Part shown: one piece after another, positions 55,282 to 64,000 of the stretch | Layout of the letters: the number at the start of each line of letters is the position of its first letter | Position numbering within the stretch: position 1 is the first letter of the stretch | Assembly (NCBI RefSeq): GCF_000430765.1 | Contig: NZ_AUMQ01000030.1 | Coordinates: 1-64,000, forward strand | Origin: Peribacillus kribbensis DSM 17871 | Lineage (GTDB): Bacteria > Bacillota > Bacilli > Bacillales > DSM-1321 | Length of the DNA stretch: 64,000 nucleotides | Direction: 5' to 3' | Program-made: the position numbers and the translations under genes | The notes under the pieces: model-generated | What the model was told of the DNA's origin: nothing | The model's input: only the letters and a program-made list of their open reading frames with translations | Databases searched by the model: none

Positions 55282-56697
55282 TTGAAAGAGGTTGATCAAA
55301 GGGCCCTTGAGTATGCGATTGATGAGATAACGGAGGTTGCTACAGGTTTTGGGCTGGATTTTTATCCGATGCGCTATGAGATCTGTCCTTCTGAGATTAT
55401 TTATACATTTGGTGCTTATGGAATGCCTACTCGTTTTTCCCATTGGAGTTTCGGCAAGCAGTTTCATAAGATGAAGCTGCATTATGATTTAGGATTAAGC
55501 AAGATTTACGAGCTTGTGATCAATTCGGATCCCTGCTATGCGTTTTTGCTGGATTCGAATTCGCTGATCCAGAATAAGCTGATTGTGGCTCATGTGCTTG
55601 CTCACTGTGATTTTTTCAAGAATAATATCCGGTTCCAGAATACGAAGCGGGATATGGTAGAGAGTATGGCTGCGACGGCTGACCGGGTCAGGCAGTATGA
55701 GGTAGAGCATGGGAAGGACGAGGTGGAATCTTTTCTTGATGCAGTTCTTGCCGTGGAGGAGCATATTGATCCTTCCCTCATGAGGCCCAAGCTTTCATGG
55801 ACCCTGAAGGATGCTGTAGAAGAAGAGGATGATGATGCCCGCCCAGCAACTCCTTATGATGATTTATGGTCTATAGATGAGAGGGGCAAGAATAATCAAG
55901 ATAAGAAAAAAATAAAAAAATTCCCACCGCAGCCTGAGAAAGATGTTCTTCTTTTCATAGAACAGTACGGCCGCGAACTGACGGATTGGCAGCGTGATAT
56001 TCTTACGATGATGCGGGAAGAAATGCTGTATTTCTGGCCTCAGCTCGAAACTAAAATCATGAACGAAGGATGGGCTTCTTACTGGCATCAGAGGATTTTA
56101 AGGGAGCTTGACCTTACCAGCTCCGAATCAATTGAATTTGCCAAGCTGAACGCCGGAGTCGTACAGCCCTCTAAAACCAGTATTAATCCCTATTATCTGG
56201 GGCTTAAGATATTTGAAGACATTGAAGAGCGGTATGATAAGCCGACCAAGCAAATGAAGGAAAGAGGCGTTAAAGAGGGATCTGGCCGGGAAAAAATGTT
56301 CGAAGTGAGGGAGATTGAATCAGATATTTCCTTCCTAAGAAATTACCTGACCAAAGATCTCGTCATGCGCGAGGATATGTATCTCTTCCAAAAACAGGGC
56401 AAGGAATACAAAGTGGTTGACAAGGAATGGGAGCATGTCAGGGACCAGCTTGTAGGCATGCGCGTGAATGGCGGTTTTCCTTATATAACCGTCAATGACG
56501 GGGATTATTTAAAAAATGGGGAGCTGTATTTGAAGCATTGGTATGAGGATATTGAACTGGATGTTAAATACCTAGAAAAAGTGCTGCCGTACCTGCATCA
56601 GCTTTGGGGAAGGACGGTCCACATGGAGAGTGTTTTTGAGGGAAGGAATATCGTGTTCAGTTATGAGGGCAAGGGTGTTCATCGGAAGTATATTTAA
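55282..56697 (+). CDS. spoVR: Stage V sporulation protein R
   Basis: 471 residues from TTG 55282, preceded by AGAGGGGGAG. This gives [20 protein letters not shown], in register with other SpoVR proteins. The earlier GTG at 55252 adjoins the predicted -10. Highly conserved blocks: [55 protein letters not shown] and [12 protein letters not shown]. Needed for spore cortex in B. subtilis; mechanism unknown. Genetically linked with prkA and yhbH in many bacteria, both present 30 kb upstream. Confidence 0.96.
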   Translation: MKEVDQRALEYAIDEITEVATGFGLDFYPMRYEICPSEIIYTFGAYGMPTRFSHWSFGKQFHKMKLHYDLGLSKIYELVINSDPCYAFLLDSNSLIQNKLIVAHVLAHCDFFKNNIRFQNTKRDMVESMAATADRVRQYEVEHGKDEVESFLDAVLAVEEHIDPSLMRPKLSWTLKDAVEEEDDDARPATPYDDLWSIDERGKNNQDKKKIKKFPPQPEKDVLLFIEQYGRELTDWQRDILTMMREEMLYFWPQLETKIMNEGWASYWHQRILRELDLTSSESIEFAKLNAGVVQPSKTSINPYYLGLKIFEDIEERYDKPTKQMKERGVKEGSGREKMFEVREIESDISFLRNYLTKDLVMREDMYLFQKQGKEYKVVDKEWEHVRDQLVGMRVNGGFPYITVNDGDYLKNGELYLKHWYEDIELDVKYLEKVLPYLHQLWGRTVHMESVFEGRNIVFSYEGKGVHRKYI

Positions 56698-56802
56698 ACG
56701 TATGAATCCAGCGGCAATAAGGAACATTTCCTTATTGCCGCTGTTTTATTTGCAGGGGAGAGCGCTGCCCGTGTCTTGCAGTGACTCCTTTACTTTCCAA
56801 AT

Positions 56803-56831
56803 TTCAATAAATAAGCATATACTTATATAAT
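56803..56831 (+). promoter_or_regulatory. ars promoter and ArsR operator
   Basis: TTCAAT (-35, weak), 17 bases, perfect TATAAT (56826-56831). An imperfect palindrome ATAAG-N6-CTTAT fills the spacer (56811-56826), as expected for an ArsR site blocking the promoter. Confidence 0.6.
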
Positions 56832-56884
56832 GATAACGGAATAACTCCAGGAAAATATGATCTGCTTATATGGAGGTGAACTAT

Positions 56885-57229
56885 ATGCAAACAGCTTCTG
56901 CTGATATTGAAACGGCCGCGAACCTATTAAAGCTGTTGGGCGATAAAACCCGTCTAGGCATCATGAAAGTCGTTTCCGAACAGGAATGCTGTGTTTGTGA
57001 ATTTGTGGAGCTCTTTCAGATGACCCAGCCTGCCGTCAGCCAGCATCTAAGAAAATTAAAGGATGCAGGGTTAGTAAGGGAAACGAGAAGAGGGCAATGG
57101 ATTTTCTATTCCTTGAATTCTGACCATCCACAGTTTGGGTTTGTTCGTTCCATCATTGAACGGATTCCGAATCAGACATACAAATTAGATGAATTAGCAG
57201 CACAAGCAAAACGGATCTGCTGTGACTAA
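56885..57229 (+). CDS. arsR: ArsR-type arsenic-responsive repressor
   Basis: 114 residues, winged HTH. The metalloid-sensing Cys cluster is at the recognition-proximal helix: [13 protein letters not shown], matching the ELCVC box of ArsR. DNA-binding helix [19 protein letters not shown]. The ATG at 56885 is preceded by GGAGGTGA. First gene of arsR-arsB-arsC-hesB. Confidence 0.93.
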   Translation: MQTASADIETAANLLKLLGDKTRLGIMKVVSEQECCVCEFVELFQMTQPAVSQHLRKLKDAGLVRETRRGQWIFYSLNSDHPQFGFVRSIIERIPNQTYKLDELAAQAKRICCD

Positions 57230-57246
57230 ATAGGAGGATACATATA

Positions 57247-58545
57247 GTGGTTTCTGTAATTTTAGCGTGTGTGATCTTCCTGATCACTTTGACGCTTGTC
57301 ATTTGGCAGCCAAAGGGGCTGGGGATCGGATGGACTGCCTGCGGCGGGGCTATACTTGCTCTTGTGGCTGGAGTCGTTGACTTCCATGATGTTGTCAGCG
57401 TAACTCATATCGTTTGGAATGCAACACTTACGTTTATAGCCATTATTATTATTTCATTAGTTTTGGACGAGATCGGCTTCTTTGAGTGGGCCGCTCTTCA
57501 TATGGCAAGGGCAGCCAAAGGGAATGGCATTAAGATGTTTATCTACGTCAGCATCTTAGGAGGACTTGTGTCAGCGTTTTTTGCGAACGACGGTGCAGCT
57601 CTGATTTTAACTCCTATTGTTTTAGCCATGGTTCGAAACTTAAAGCTGGAAGATACATTTATTTTTCCGTTTATCATGGCCAGCGGATTTATTGCTGATA
57701 CAACATCATTACCGCTTGTAGTAAGTAACCTGGTCAACATTGTATCTGCGGATTTCTTTGGAGTTGGGTTTGCAGAATATGCTTCACGGATGATCGTTCC
57801 TAATCTATTCTCATTAATCGCAAGTATTCTTGTACTTTACCTGTACTTCCGAAAAAGCATACCGAGGCATTACGATACAGTTGAATTGAAAGATCCTCTT
57901 GATGCCATAAAAGATAGAGGGATGTTCCGATTGTCCTGGCTCGTCCTGGCCCTTCTCCTGGCTGGATACTTCATCAGTGAATGGGTGGACGTTCCCGTTT
58001 CCTTTATAGCCGGTATTATAGCGGTCTTTTTCTTACTGATGGCCAAACAAAGCAAAGCTGTCAATACCAGAACCGTTGTAAAAGGGGCGCCATGGGCCAT
58101 CGTATTCTTTTCTATAGGGATGTATGTAGTCGTCTATGGACTGCGTAATGTAGGATTAACGAATATTTTAGCAGATGTTATTCATGGAGCTGCCAGCCAG
58201 GGATTATTTATAGGCACCATTTCAATGGGATTTATTGCTGCTATCCTTTCGTCCATCATGAATAATCTGCCTACTGTTATGATCGATGCATTGGCCATTG
58301 CACATACACATACATCTGGGATTGTTAAAGAAGGACTTATCTATGCCAACGTAATTGGTTCCGATTTAGGACCTAAAATCACACCGATCGGCTCGCTGGC
58401 CACCTTGCTTTGGCTGCATGTTTTATCTCAAAAAGGAGTTAAAATCTCATGGGGAAGGTATTTTAAAACCGGCATTATATTAACTATTCCCACTCTATTT
58501 ATTACTTTGGCCGGATTATATATCTGGTTATTGATTCTTCATTAA
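57247..58545 (+). CDS. arsB: Arsenite efflux permease ArsB
   Basis: 432 residues, about 11-12 membrane segments, GTG start behind AGGAGG. ArsB-family blocks: [53 protein letters not shown] and [27 protein letters not shown]. Exports arsenite or antimonite using the proton gradient; no ArsA ATPase is present. 17 bases after arsR. Confidence 0.96.
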   Translation: MVSVILACVIFLITLTLVIWQPKGLGIGWTACGGAILALVAGVVDFHDVVSVTHIVWNATLTFIAIIIISLVLDEIGFFEWAALHMARAAKGNGIKMFIYVSILGGLVSAFFANDGAALILTPIVLAMVRNLKLEDTFIFPFIMASGFIADTTSLPLVVSNLVNIVSADFFGVGFAEYASRMIVPNLFSLIASILVLYLYFRKSIPRHYDTVELKDPLDAIKDRGMFRLSWLVLALLLAGYFISEWVDVPVSFIAGIIAVFFLLMAKQSKAVNTRTVVKGAPWAIVFFSIGMYVVVYGLRNVGLTNILADVIHGAASQGLFIGTISMGFIAAILSSIMNNLPTVMIDALAIAHTHTSGIVKEGLIYANVIGSDLGPKITPIGSLATLLWLHVLSQKGVKISWGRYFKTGIILTIPTLFITLAGLYIWLLILH

Positions 58546-58575
58546 TCAATCTTACTTTAAAGGAGCAATTCACTT

Positions 58576-58995
58576 ATGGCACAAAAAACCATTTACTTCT
58601 TATGTACGGGAAATTCCTGCCGCAGTCAAATGGCGGAAGGATGGGCAAAAAAATATCTTGGGGAGGAGTGGCGGGTCCTTAGTGCTGGTATTGAAGCACA
58701 TGGATTAAACCCAAACGCTGTCAAGGCAATGAATGAAGCCGGAATCGACATCTCAGGACAGACATCAGATATTATTGATTTAGAAATCTTGAATCATGCA
58801 GACTTTGTTGTTACGCTGTGCGGAGATGCCGCTGATAAGTGCCCAATGACTCCTCCTCATGTAAAGCGGGATCACTGGGGCTTTGATGATCCGGCTAAAG
58901 CTCAGGGCTCCGAAGAAGAAAAATGGGCTTTCTTCCAACGTGTACGCGATGAAATTGGGGACCGCATTAAAACCTTTTCTGAAACCGGTAAATAA
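58576..58995 (+). CDS. arsC: Thioredoxin-coupled arsenate reductase ArsC
   Basis: 139 residues, low-molecular-weight phosphatase fold. P-loop [16 protein letters not shown] with nucleophile Cys10. The relay cysteines are Cys82 and Cys89 in [12 protein letters not shown], the arrangement of the plasmid pI258 enzyme. Converts arsenate to arsenite for export by ArsB. AAAGGAG precedes the ATG. Confidence 0.97.
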   Translation: MAQKTIYFLCTGNSCRSQMAEGWAKKYLGEEWRVLSAGIEAHGLNPNAVKAMNEAGIDISGQTSDIIDLEILNHADFVVTLCGDAADKCPMTPPHVKRDHWGFDDPAKAQGSEEEKWAFFQRVRDEIGDRIKTFSETGK

Positions 58996-59049
58996 TCATC
59001 CCCATAGGGTAGGAACTAATAAGACATAATCCATTAAATGGAGAGGAAG

Positions 59050-59334
59050 ATGAAATTGAATATTACAGATCAGGCTCGCGACATATTGCAGCAGATGTTC
59101 GAAAAACACAATGCCAGGAATATTCGTGTATATTTTGCAGGCTATGGCTGAGGACAGCCAAGAGTTGGGTTGGCTCTGGATGAGCCAGATCAGGATGATA
59201 TTAAGGAAACAATCAATGGAATACTTGTGGCAATCGACCCAAGGATTCAGCTTAACACAGAAACACTGATTCTTGATTTAGCTGGAGACAACTCAGGACT
59301 TGTACTGCTGGGGAATACAGGGAATTGCTGTTAA
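59050..59334 (+). CDS. HesB/IscA-like protein with in-frame TGA (predicted selenoprotein)
   Basis: 94 residues if TGA at 59149-59151 is read as selenocysteine (residue 34). Upstream: MKLNITDQARDILQQMFEKH, then VYFAGYG-U-GQPRVGLALDEP, the place where HesB/IscA proteins have GxGCGGPxxGLALDE. The frame continues to TAA 59332 and ends with the GNCC that supplies the C-terminal metal cysteines. After the TGA, CCA-A-GAG (59158-59164) can pair with CTCTGG around a G-rich loop starting 14 bases after the TGA, as in bacterial SECIS elements. HesB-like selenoproteins are a known class. GGAG lies 6 bases before the ATG. Last gene of the ars operon; iron-sulfur or metalloid handling is inferred. The alternative is a nonsense mutation. 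Confidence 0.82.
59152..59179 (+). promoter_or_regulatory. Candidate SECIS hairpin in the HesB-like gene
   Basis: Directly after the TGA: a 6-base lead, a 6-bp stem with a bulged A (CCAAGAG with CTCTGG) and a loop of nine bases containing GGG. An alternative stem AGCCAA/TTGGCT is also possible. The loop position fits selenocysteine insertion elements recognised by SelB. Confidence 0.55.
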
Positions 59335-59338
59335 CATC

Positions 59339-59368
59339 AAAAAGAGCCTAGAGCGGGCTCTTTTTTTC
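59339..59368 (+). terminator. Terminator of the ars operon
   Basis: AAAAAGAGCC / GGGCTCTTTTT with T-run, 5 bases after the HesB-like stop. Its position supports that gene as a real, full-length operon member. Confidence 0.9.
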
Positions 59369-59387
59369 TTTATTTATTTCTGATTAT

Positions 59388-59449
59388 TCAAACAATCATT
59401 TGACCGTTTTATTATCGTTTCATATACTAATAGTCAAACGATTATTTGA
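59388..59449 (+). promoter_or_regulatory. cad promoter flanked by two CadC operators
   Basis: Promoter TTGACC (59400-59405), 17 bases, TATACT (59423-59428). Two 16-bp palindromes of the form TCAAA-N6-TTTGA lie at 59388-59403 (overlapping the -35) and 59434-59449 (just past the -10). They resemble cadO of cad operons. Confidence 0.75.
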
Positions 59450-59470
59450 ATAAAACCGAGGTGAAATCTA

Positions 59471-59836
59471 ATGGAGAATGATGTATGTGAGGTGAACTGT
59501 TACCATGAGGATACAGTCAGCCGGGTTCAAGCAAAGTTAAAAGAGCAGAATACAAAAGAAGTGACTTCTATCTTTAAAGCTCTTGCTGACGAAACAAGAC
59601 TAAAGATTGCTTATGCATTAACCCTGGAAGACGAACTGTGTGTCTGTGATGTGGCAAATATTGTAGGAGCTTCTACAGCAACAGCTTCCCACCATCTGAG
59701 ACTTCTTCATAACCTCGGTCTAGCCAAATATCAGAAAAGGGGCAAATTGGTTTATTATTCACTGGATGATGATCATGTAATCCAGTTAGTCCAGCTTGCC
59801 TTTACTCACTCTATGGAGGTGAAAAGCCGTGTCTGA
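59471..59836 (+). CDS. cadC: CadC-type Cd/Pb/Zn-sensing repressor
   Basis: 121 residues. All four CadC metal ligands are in place: Cys6 and Cys10 in the N-terminal arm (MENDVCEVNCYHED) and Cys57, Cys59 in ELCVCDVANIVG. Recognition helix STATASHHLRLLHNLGLA. The GAGGTG-type SD is 5-6 bases before the ATG. It controls its own operon through the two flanking operators. Its stop overlaps the cadA GTG by 8 bases. Confidence 0.94.
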   Translation: MENDVCEVNCYHEDTVSRVQAKLKEQNTKEVTSIFKALADETRLKIAYALTLEDELCVCDVANIVGASTATASHHLRLLHNLGLAKYQKRGKLVYYSLDDDHVIQLVQLAFTHSMEVKSRV

Positions 59837-61952
59837 AGCGAGTAAAAAGGTATACCGCCTTTCTGGTATTTCTTGAGCAGGCTGTGCCAATAAGTTCGAG
59901 AAGAACTTGCAGCACCTGGATGGTGTTGAGGATGCAAAGGTTAATTTCGGTGCGTTAAAGCTTACTGTTTATGGAGATACAACCATTCAAGAAATCGAGA
60001 AAGTCGGGGCTTTTGAAAATATAAAAGTGGTCCCTGAAAAGGAAGTGATCCCACAGGAAAAGATTCCTTTTTTAAAGAAACATGGAAATGTGGTCATATC
60101 CTTATTCTTTGTCTTAATGGGATACCTGTCATACTATACGTATGGAGAAGACAGCGCGCAGGCCATTTTAATGTTTGCCTTGGCAATCCTGATCGGCGGA
60201 TATTCTCTGTTTCGTGCAGGTGTAAAAAATCTTATTCACCTGGATTTTGATATGAAGACGCTGATGAGCATCGCAATCATTGGAGCGGCTCTTATAGGAG
60301 AATGGAGCGAGGGGGCAGTGGTAGTCATTCTCTTTGCCATAAGCGAGGTCCTTGAATCATTCTCCATGGAGAAAGCTCGTCAGTCCATCCGTTCACTCAT
60401 GAATATTGCTCCTAAAGAAGCCCTTGTCCGCCGGAACGGAACAGAAGTTTTGATTGAAGTGGATGATATCGCTGTGGGAGATATCATGGTCGTTAAGCCG
60501 GGGCAAAAGATTGCATTGGATGGGATGGTTATAAGCGGAATATCCTCCGTAAATCAGGCAGCCATCACAGGTGAGTCAGTGCCGGTAGAAAAAAACATAA
60601 ACGATGAGGTATTTGCAGGCACCCTTAATGAAGAAGGATTATTGGAAGTAAAGGTAACTAAAAAGGTTGAGGATACGACAATCTCAAAAATCATTCATCT
60701 AGTAGAAGAAGCCCAGGGTGAAAGAGCCCCTTCACAAGCTTTTATTGAAAAATTCGCCATGTATTATACTCCTGTAATCATGTTTACAGCTTTACTTGTT
60801 GCCATCATTCCGCCACTTTTGTTTGATGGATCATGGAACACGTGGGTCTATCAGGGCTTGTCTGTTCTTGTGGTGGGATGTCCATGTGCCCTGGTCATTT
60901 CCACGCCTGTTTCCATTGTCACAGCAATCGGAAATGCAGCGAAAAAAGGTGTACTGATTAAAGGCGGTATTTATCTTGAAGAGATGGGATCATTAAAGGC
61001 CATCGCCTTTGATAAAACAGGAACCTTAACAAGAGGTATTCCCGTTGTCACAGAGTTTATGATGGCGGATTCCAGCATAGATAGAGACGAGTTATTCGCC
61101 AGGATTGCGGCTTTAGAGCATCGTTCTCAGCATCCGCTCGCCGCCTCAGTAATGAGAAAAGCCGAAGAAGAAAACCTTTCCTATGCAGACATATCAGTGG
61201 AAGAATTCACCTCGGTTACCGGCAGAGGAATTAAAGGGCGTATAGATGGTGAGCTGCTTTATATCGGCAGTCCCAATTATTTCTTAGAAGACTTAGGAAT
61301 CAGTATGTCTCCTTCCATTCAAGGCTATATTGAAGAATTACAGTCTAAGGGGAATACAGTGATGGTCAGCGGGAATTCTTCAGAAGTATTGGCTCTTATC
61401 GCTGTGGCAGATGAAGTCAGAGAAAGCAGCCGATCAGCCATCTCAAAGCTCCATTCACTAGGAATTAAAAAGACCATTATGCTGACTGGCGATAACCGCA
61501 GCACCGCTGAAGCAATCGGCGGCAAAGTGGGGGTTTCCGATATCAAAGCAGAACTAATGCCGCAGGATAAACTTGAGTTAATCAAAGTTTTACGGAAGGA
61601 GTACGGCCGTGCTGCCATGGTAGGGGACGGTGTCAATGATGCCCCGGCACTCGCTGCTTCAACAGTGGGTATTGCCATGGGAGGCGCCGGGACGGACACG
61701 GCCTTAGAGACCGCAGATGTTGCCCTTATGGGAGATGACTTAAGCAAGCTTCCATTTACCATAAAACTCAGCAGAAAAGCTCTTAGGATCATCAAGCAAA
61801 ACATTACTTTTTCTATTGGCATCAAGCTATTGGCTCTTCTCCTGGTCATACCAGGGTGGTTAACGTTGTGGATTGCCATATTCGCGGATATGGGTGCAAC
61901 ACTCATAGTGACCCTGAATGGTCTGCGGCTGCTCCGATTAAAAGATAAATAA
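59829..61952 (+). CDS. cadA: Cd/Zn/Pb P1B-type ATPase with in-frame TGA in the metal-binding motif (predicted selenoprotein)
   Basis: 707 residues from GTG 59829, which has GGAGG 9 bases upstream and overlaps cadC. The TGA at 59874-59876 (residue 16) falls in the first position of the N-terminal HMA metal motif: [20 protein letters not shown] instead of GxSCxxC. The rest is standard: actuator TGES, transmembrane CPC ([11 protein letters not shown]), phosphorylation site DKTGT, HP motif SQHPLA and hinge GDGVND. A hairpin AAGTTC/GAACTT with loop GAGAA starts 15 bases after the TGA and places G at +22, as in SECIS. Starting at ATG 59907 would delete half the HMA domain and leave no SD. Exports Cd, Zn or Pb. 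Confidence 0.85.
59877..59919 (+). promoter_or_regulatory. Candidate SECIS hairpin in cadA
   Basis: After the TGA, CAGG...TGC pairs with GCA...CCTG across an internal loop, and the tip is AAGTTC-GAGAA-GAACTT. The apical loop begins with G 22 bases after the TGA. Confidence 0.6.
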
Positions 61953-62333
61953 AATGAAAGGGGTTTTCCAGAAGGAATGCCCCCTTTGCTTTCGCAGCTC
62001 ATCTTGTTTATTTTTGTCAGACTTCAGCCCAAAGAAATTTCCCTGAAAAAGCGGATGAAATCGCTAAACTGCGTACTATCCCTCACAACCATGGCGCCCT
62101 TAATTTTCGTCCCAATACCCCCATGTGGCTTAGCTTTCCATAACATGGTCCGTGCTGCACCCAAAGCCTGAAATTCTGCAAATTGTGCCCAAAATCTGCT
62201 CGAGATCTTCATTAAGTCTATGAATTTAGGGAATGGATAATACATGTCAAAAAAAATAGAAAAACGATGGTTTTTTTATCTTGCTTCAAATACAATGTAT
62301 ATATGATCATATATTCATATAGGAGGGGAGAAA
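61953..62333. other. Intergenic region between cadA and czcD
   Basis: A weak terminator (AAAGGGG / CCCCCTTT, 61957-61987) follows cadA. A minus-strand frame at 62024-62245 (73 codons) has protein-like composition but no SD and no family I recognise, so I leave it uncalled; it could be a gene remnant. Confidence 0.45.
62291..62321 (+). promoter_or_regulatory. Predicted czcD promoter and ArsR-family operator
   Basis: TACAAT (62291-62296) is a candidate -10. An inverted repeat TATATGA-N8-TCATATA (62300-62321) follows, resembling CzrA/SmtB-type operators, and lies just before the GGAGGGG SD. Confidence 0.5.
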
Positions 62334-63248
62334 ATGGGACATTCACATGGACACAGCCACGGTCATAGTCATGCACCAGTAAATTATGGCCGCGCATTTG
62401 GATTTGGCATCATTTTAAATACGCTGTTCATTATTGTCGAAGCCATATATGGGGTGATCGGAGATTCACTGGCCCTGCTGGCGGATGCAGGACATAATCT
62501 AAGTGATGTACTTGGGCTGGTCATTGCCTGGATTGCGGTATGGCTGGGGAAAAAGGCACCCACTAAGAATAGGACATACGGCTTAAAGAAAAGCTCTATT
62601 CTGGCTGCGCTCTTTAATGCTATATTTTTGCTGGTTGCCATTGGAGCCATTGCATGGGAAGCGGTCCAGCGGTTTTTTGTCCCTTCGCCGACAGGAGGGA
62701 AGACCCTCATTATTGTGGCCCTTATAGGTATTTTGATTAACGGGGTGACAGCAGTTCTTTTTATGTCTGGAAGGAAGCATGATTTGAATATCCGCGGGGC
62801 TTTCCTGCATATGGCAGCAGATACTCTGGTATCTCTTGGGGTAGTTGTCGCGGGAATCGTTATGGTTTATACCGGATGGGAATGGCTGGATCCAACTGTC
62901 AGCCTGCTCATCGCCCTGGTTATTCTGATCGGCACATGGGGATTGCTGCGTGACTCCATTAATTTATCCCTTGATGCAGTTCCTGAGGGAATTGATATGG
63001 ATAAATTACAAAGATATTTTGAAGGCCTTCCGGCTGTCGTTAATGCACATGACCTCCATGTCTGGCCGATGAGCACTACGGAAGCTGCTCTTACTGTGCA
63101 CTTAATCAGGACAGAGATTGAGGACAATGACAGTCTCATCCAGAAAGTCACCAAAGAACTTCATGATCAATTTGGTATCGAACATCCAACCATTCAGATT
63201 GAAAAAGGAACATTCGATTGTTTCATGTCTGCAGAGGATAAAATCTGA
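62334..63248 (+). CDS. czcD: Cation diffusion facilitator (CzcD-type Zn/Cd/Co efflux)
   Basis: 304 residues. His-rich N-terminus (MGHSHGHSHGHSHA), six membrane segments, zinc-site motifs LLADAGHNLSDVLG (TM2) and HMAADTLVSLGVV (TM5), and a cytoplasmic C-terminal metal-sensing domain (LHVWPMSTTEAALTVHL). Exchanges divalent cations for protons. AGGAGGGGAG precedes the ATG. Convergent with a CzrA-like repressor. Confidence 0.95.
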   Translation: MGHSHGHSHGHSHAPVNYGRAFGFGIILNTLFIIVEAIYGVIGDSLALLADAGHNLSDVLGLVIAWIAVWLGKKAPTKNRTYGLKKSSILAALFNAIFLLVAIGAIAWEAVQRFFVPSPTGGKTLIIVALIGILINGVTAVLFMSGRKHDLNIRGAFLHMAADTLVSLGVVVAGIVMVYTGWEWLDPTVSLLIALVILIGTWGLLRDSINLSLDAVPEGIDMDKLQRYFEGLPAVVNAHDLHVWPMSTTEAALTVHLIRTEIEDNDSLIQKVTKELHDQFGIEHPTIQIEKGTFDCFMSAEDKI

Positions 63249-63279
63249 GCAGGTACACAGGCCAAAGGATTCATAAAAA

Positions 63280-63304
63280 GGATGGGGGCTTAAAACTCCC
63301 ATCC
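63280..63304 (-). terminator. Terminator of the czrA-like gene
   Basis: GGATGGG / CCCATCC stem with T5 on the minus strand. It lies between converging genes. Confidence 0.75.
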
Positions 63305-63311
63305 AACTATT

Positions 63312-63632
63312 TCAATTATGCCTGGCATGCTCAATGGTCTGTTTAAGTACGCCGATGACATGGTCATCATCATGGGAATAAAACAAGTGAGTTCCTTCTC
63401 TTCTGGATTTGACGAGCCGGAGATTTTTAAGAAAGCGGAGCTGGTGGGAAACGGTGCTTTGAAGCAGTTCCAGACTTTCTGCAATCTGGTTCACAGAATG
63501 CTCTCCTTGAAACAGCAGAAGCAGGATGCGGATGCGGGTCGGATCGGAAAGAGCCTTGAAGGTTTGAGATACCAGCAATAAGGTTTCCTCATCGATATCC
63601 TGGTTTATTTTTTTTTGATCGTTCTCTCTCAT
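63312..63632 (-). CDS. czrA: CzrA-type zinc/cobalt-sensing repressor
   Basis: 106 residues, ArsR/SmtB family. It lacks a CVC motif but has the alpha-5 ligand set D-x-H-x10-H-x2-H ([17 protein letters not shown]), the site of CzrA and SmtB. Recognition helix [19 protein letters not shown]. Likely represses czcD, whose promoter carries a matching palindrome, although it is encoded convergently. Confidence 0.92.
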   Translation of the reverse strand: MRENDQKKINQDIDEETLLLVSQTFKALSDPTRIRILLLLFQGEHSVNQIAESLELLQSTVSHQLRFLKNLRLVKSRREGTHLFYSHDDDHVIGVLKQTIEHARHN

Positions 63633-63849
63633 CTAGTGCCCTTCTCTCTTTGTTCTTCTACATATTATAATCCAGGGATTTAGTAATCTCAATTCTTCAA
63701 AAGGCTTTTACCGAATGAATACTCAGTTTACTATGAAACTATCAGACTTGATTCCAGAGCCAAATGCCTCTACAATTTGTAGAGAGCAGGCTCTATAGGA
63801 GATTGCTGAAATAGCAGATTCTAACATTGAATACTAATGAGGTGGAAGA

Positions 63850-64000
63850 ATGGCCAAAAAGAAAAACGAACCAAAGCAATCCAGAGCCTTTTTTTATTGG
63901 GTGGCGGGTTTAATTGTAGTGGGAATTATTTTGATTGTGATATTAAGCAATCTGCCTAAAAAAGAGGCGGTATTTGATTATAAGGATCAGCCTTATCTGG
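63850..64000 (+). CDS. DsbA-like thiol-disulfide protein, 5' part
   Basis: Only the first 50 codons lie in the window. Basic start MAKKKNEPKQSRAFFYWV, a single membrane anchor (AGLIVVGIILIVILSNL), then KKEAVFDYKDQPYL. The FDY-x-QPYL segment just after an N-terminal anchor is the usual opening of extracytoplasmic DsbA/BdbD-type thioredoxin-fold proteins in Bacillus. The active-site CxxC would lie beyond the window end. AGGTGG precedes the ATG. Confidence 0.6.
   Translation, partial: MAKKKNEPKQSRAFFYWVAGLIVVGIILIVILSNLPKKEAVFDYKDQPYL

Noticed and set aside
59050-59151. HesB-like gene as a simple pseudogene
   Set aside because: The TGA replaces the exact catalytic Cys, no other lesion exists, the operon terminator is intact, and a neighbouring gene shows the same pattern. 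Kept as an alternative only.
59907-61952. cadA starting at ATG 59907
   Set aside because: No SD, loss of half the HMA domain, and coding character plus SD continue upstream to GTG 59829 through the TGA.
62024-62245. 73-codon minus-strand ORF between cadA and czcD
   Set aside because: No SD and no recognisable family; could be a remnant, but unsupported as a gene.

Overview
The window comes from a chromosome of an endospore-forming member of the Bacillaceae (Bacillus, Cytobacillus or Mesobacillus-like). The evidence is a tRNA array in the order of the B. subtilis trnD cluster, several sporulation and germination genes (prkA, yhbH, spoVR, a gerA-type tricistron), strong AGGAGG-type ribosome binding sites, many Rho-independent terminators, and Bacillus families such as ald/adeR, pgcA, queG, YhcU and YhdB. 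The genus is inferred from gene content only.

Layout. 1-1157: eleven tRNAs and a terminator. 1.2-1.7 kb: a decayed GNAT gene. 2.0-6.6 kb: xylan utilisation on the minus strand (GH43, GH10 xylanase, secreted deacetylase, ROK repressor) with a near-perfect xylO-like palindrome and a cre-like site. 7-16 kb: aldo/keto reductase, a second deacetylase, a YesL-like protein, a YesM/YesN-like two-component system, and a sugar ABC importer without its own ATPase. 15.9-16.1 kb: an array of GATC motifs spaced 20-21 bp apart. 16-26.5 kb: general stress protein, tRNA-Gly, queG, an amidase-like gene, trmL, a nitroreductase, prkA-yhbH, and 3-methyladenine glycosylase. 26.6-36.5 kb: peptide transporter, germinant receptor operon, ald with its PucR-type regulator, and a Pit/DUF47 phosphate pair. 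36.8-38.8 kb: an ABC-F gene behind a leader RNA that looks like a transcription attenuator. 39-42 kb: a PAS histidine kinase, a nested repeat and an SDR gene. 42-47.4 kb: an uncharacterised cluster of an ATP-grasp ligase and two paralogous large proteins with papain-like Cys/His/Asn motifs. 47.5-56.7 kb: GNAT, pseudouridine synthase, yhcU, a GNAT-nitrilase fusion, pgcA, yhdB, a dense hairpin-repeat block with an exact 386-bp tandem duplication, and spoVR. 56.8-63.6 kb: a metal and metalloid resistance island (arsRBC plus a HesB-like gene, cadC-cadA, czcD, czrA). The last bases start a DsbA-like gene.

The strongest unusual signal is in the metal island. Two genes, the HesB/IscA-like gene closing the ars operon and cadA, each carry one in-frame TGA exactly where homologues have a metal-binding Cys. 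Each TGA is followed by a hairpin whose loop contains G at SECIS-like distance. Both are best read as selenoproteins, and a normal ORF call misses the first and truncates the second. Other points of interest are the ATP-grasp plus papain-like cluster, the GATC array, the ABC-F attenuator, and one repeat family nested inside another.
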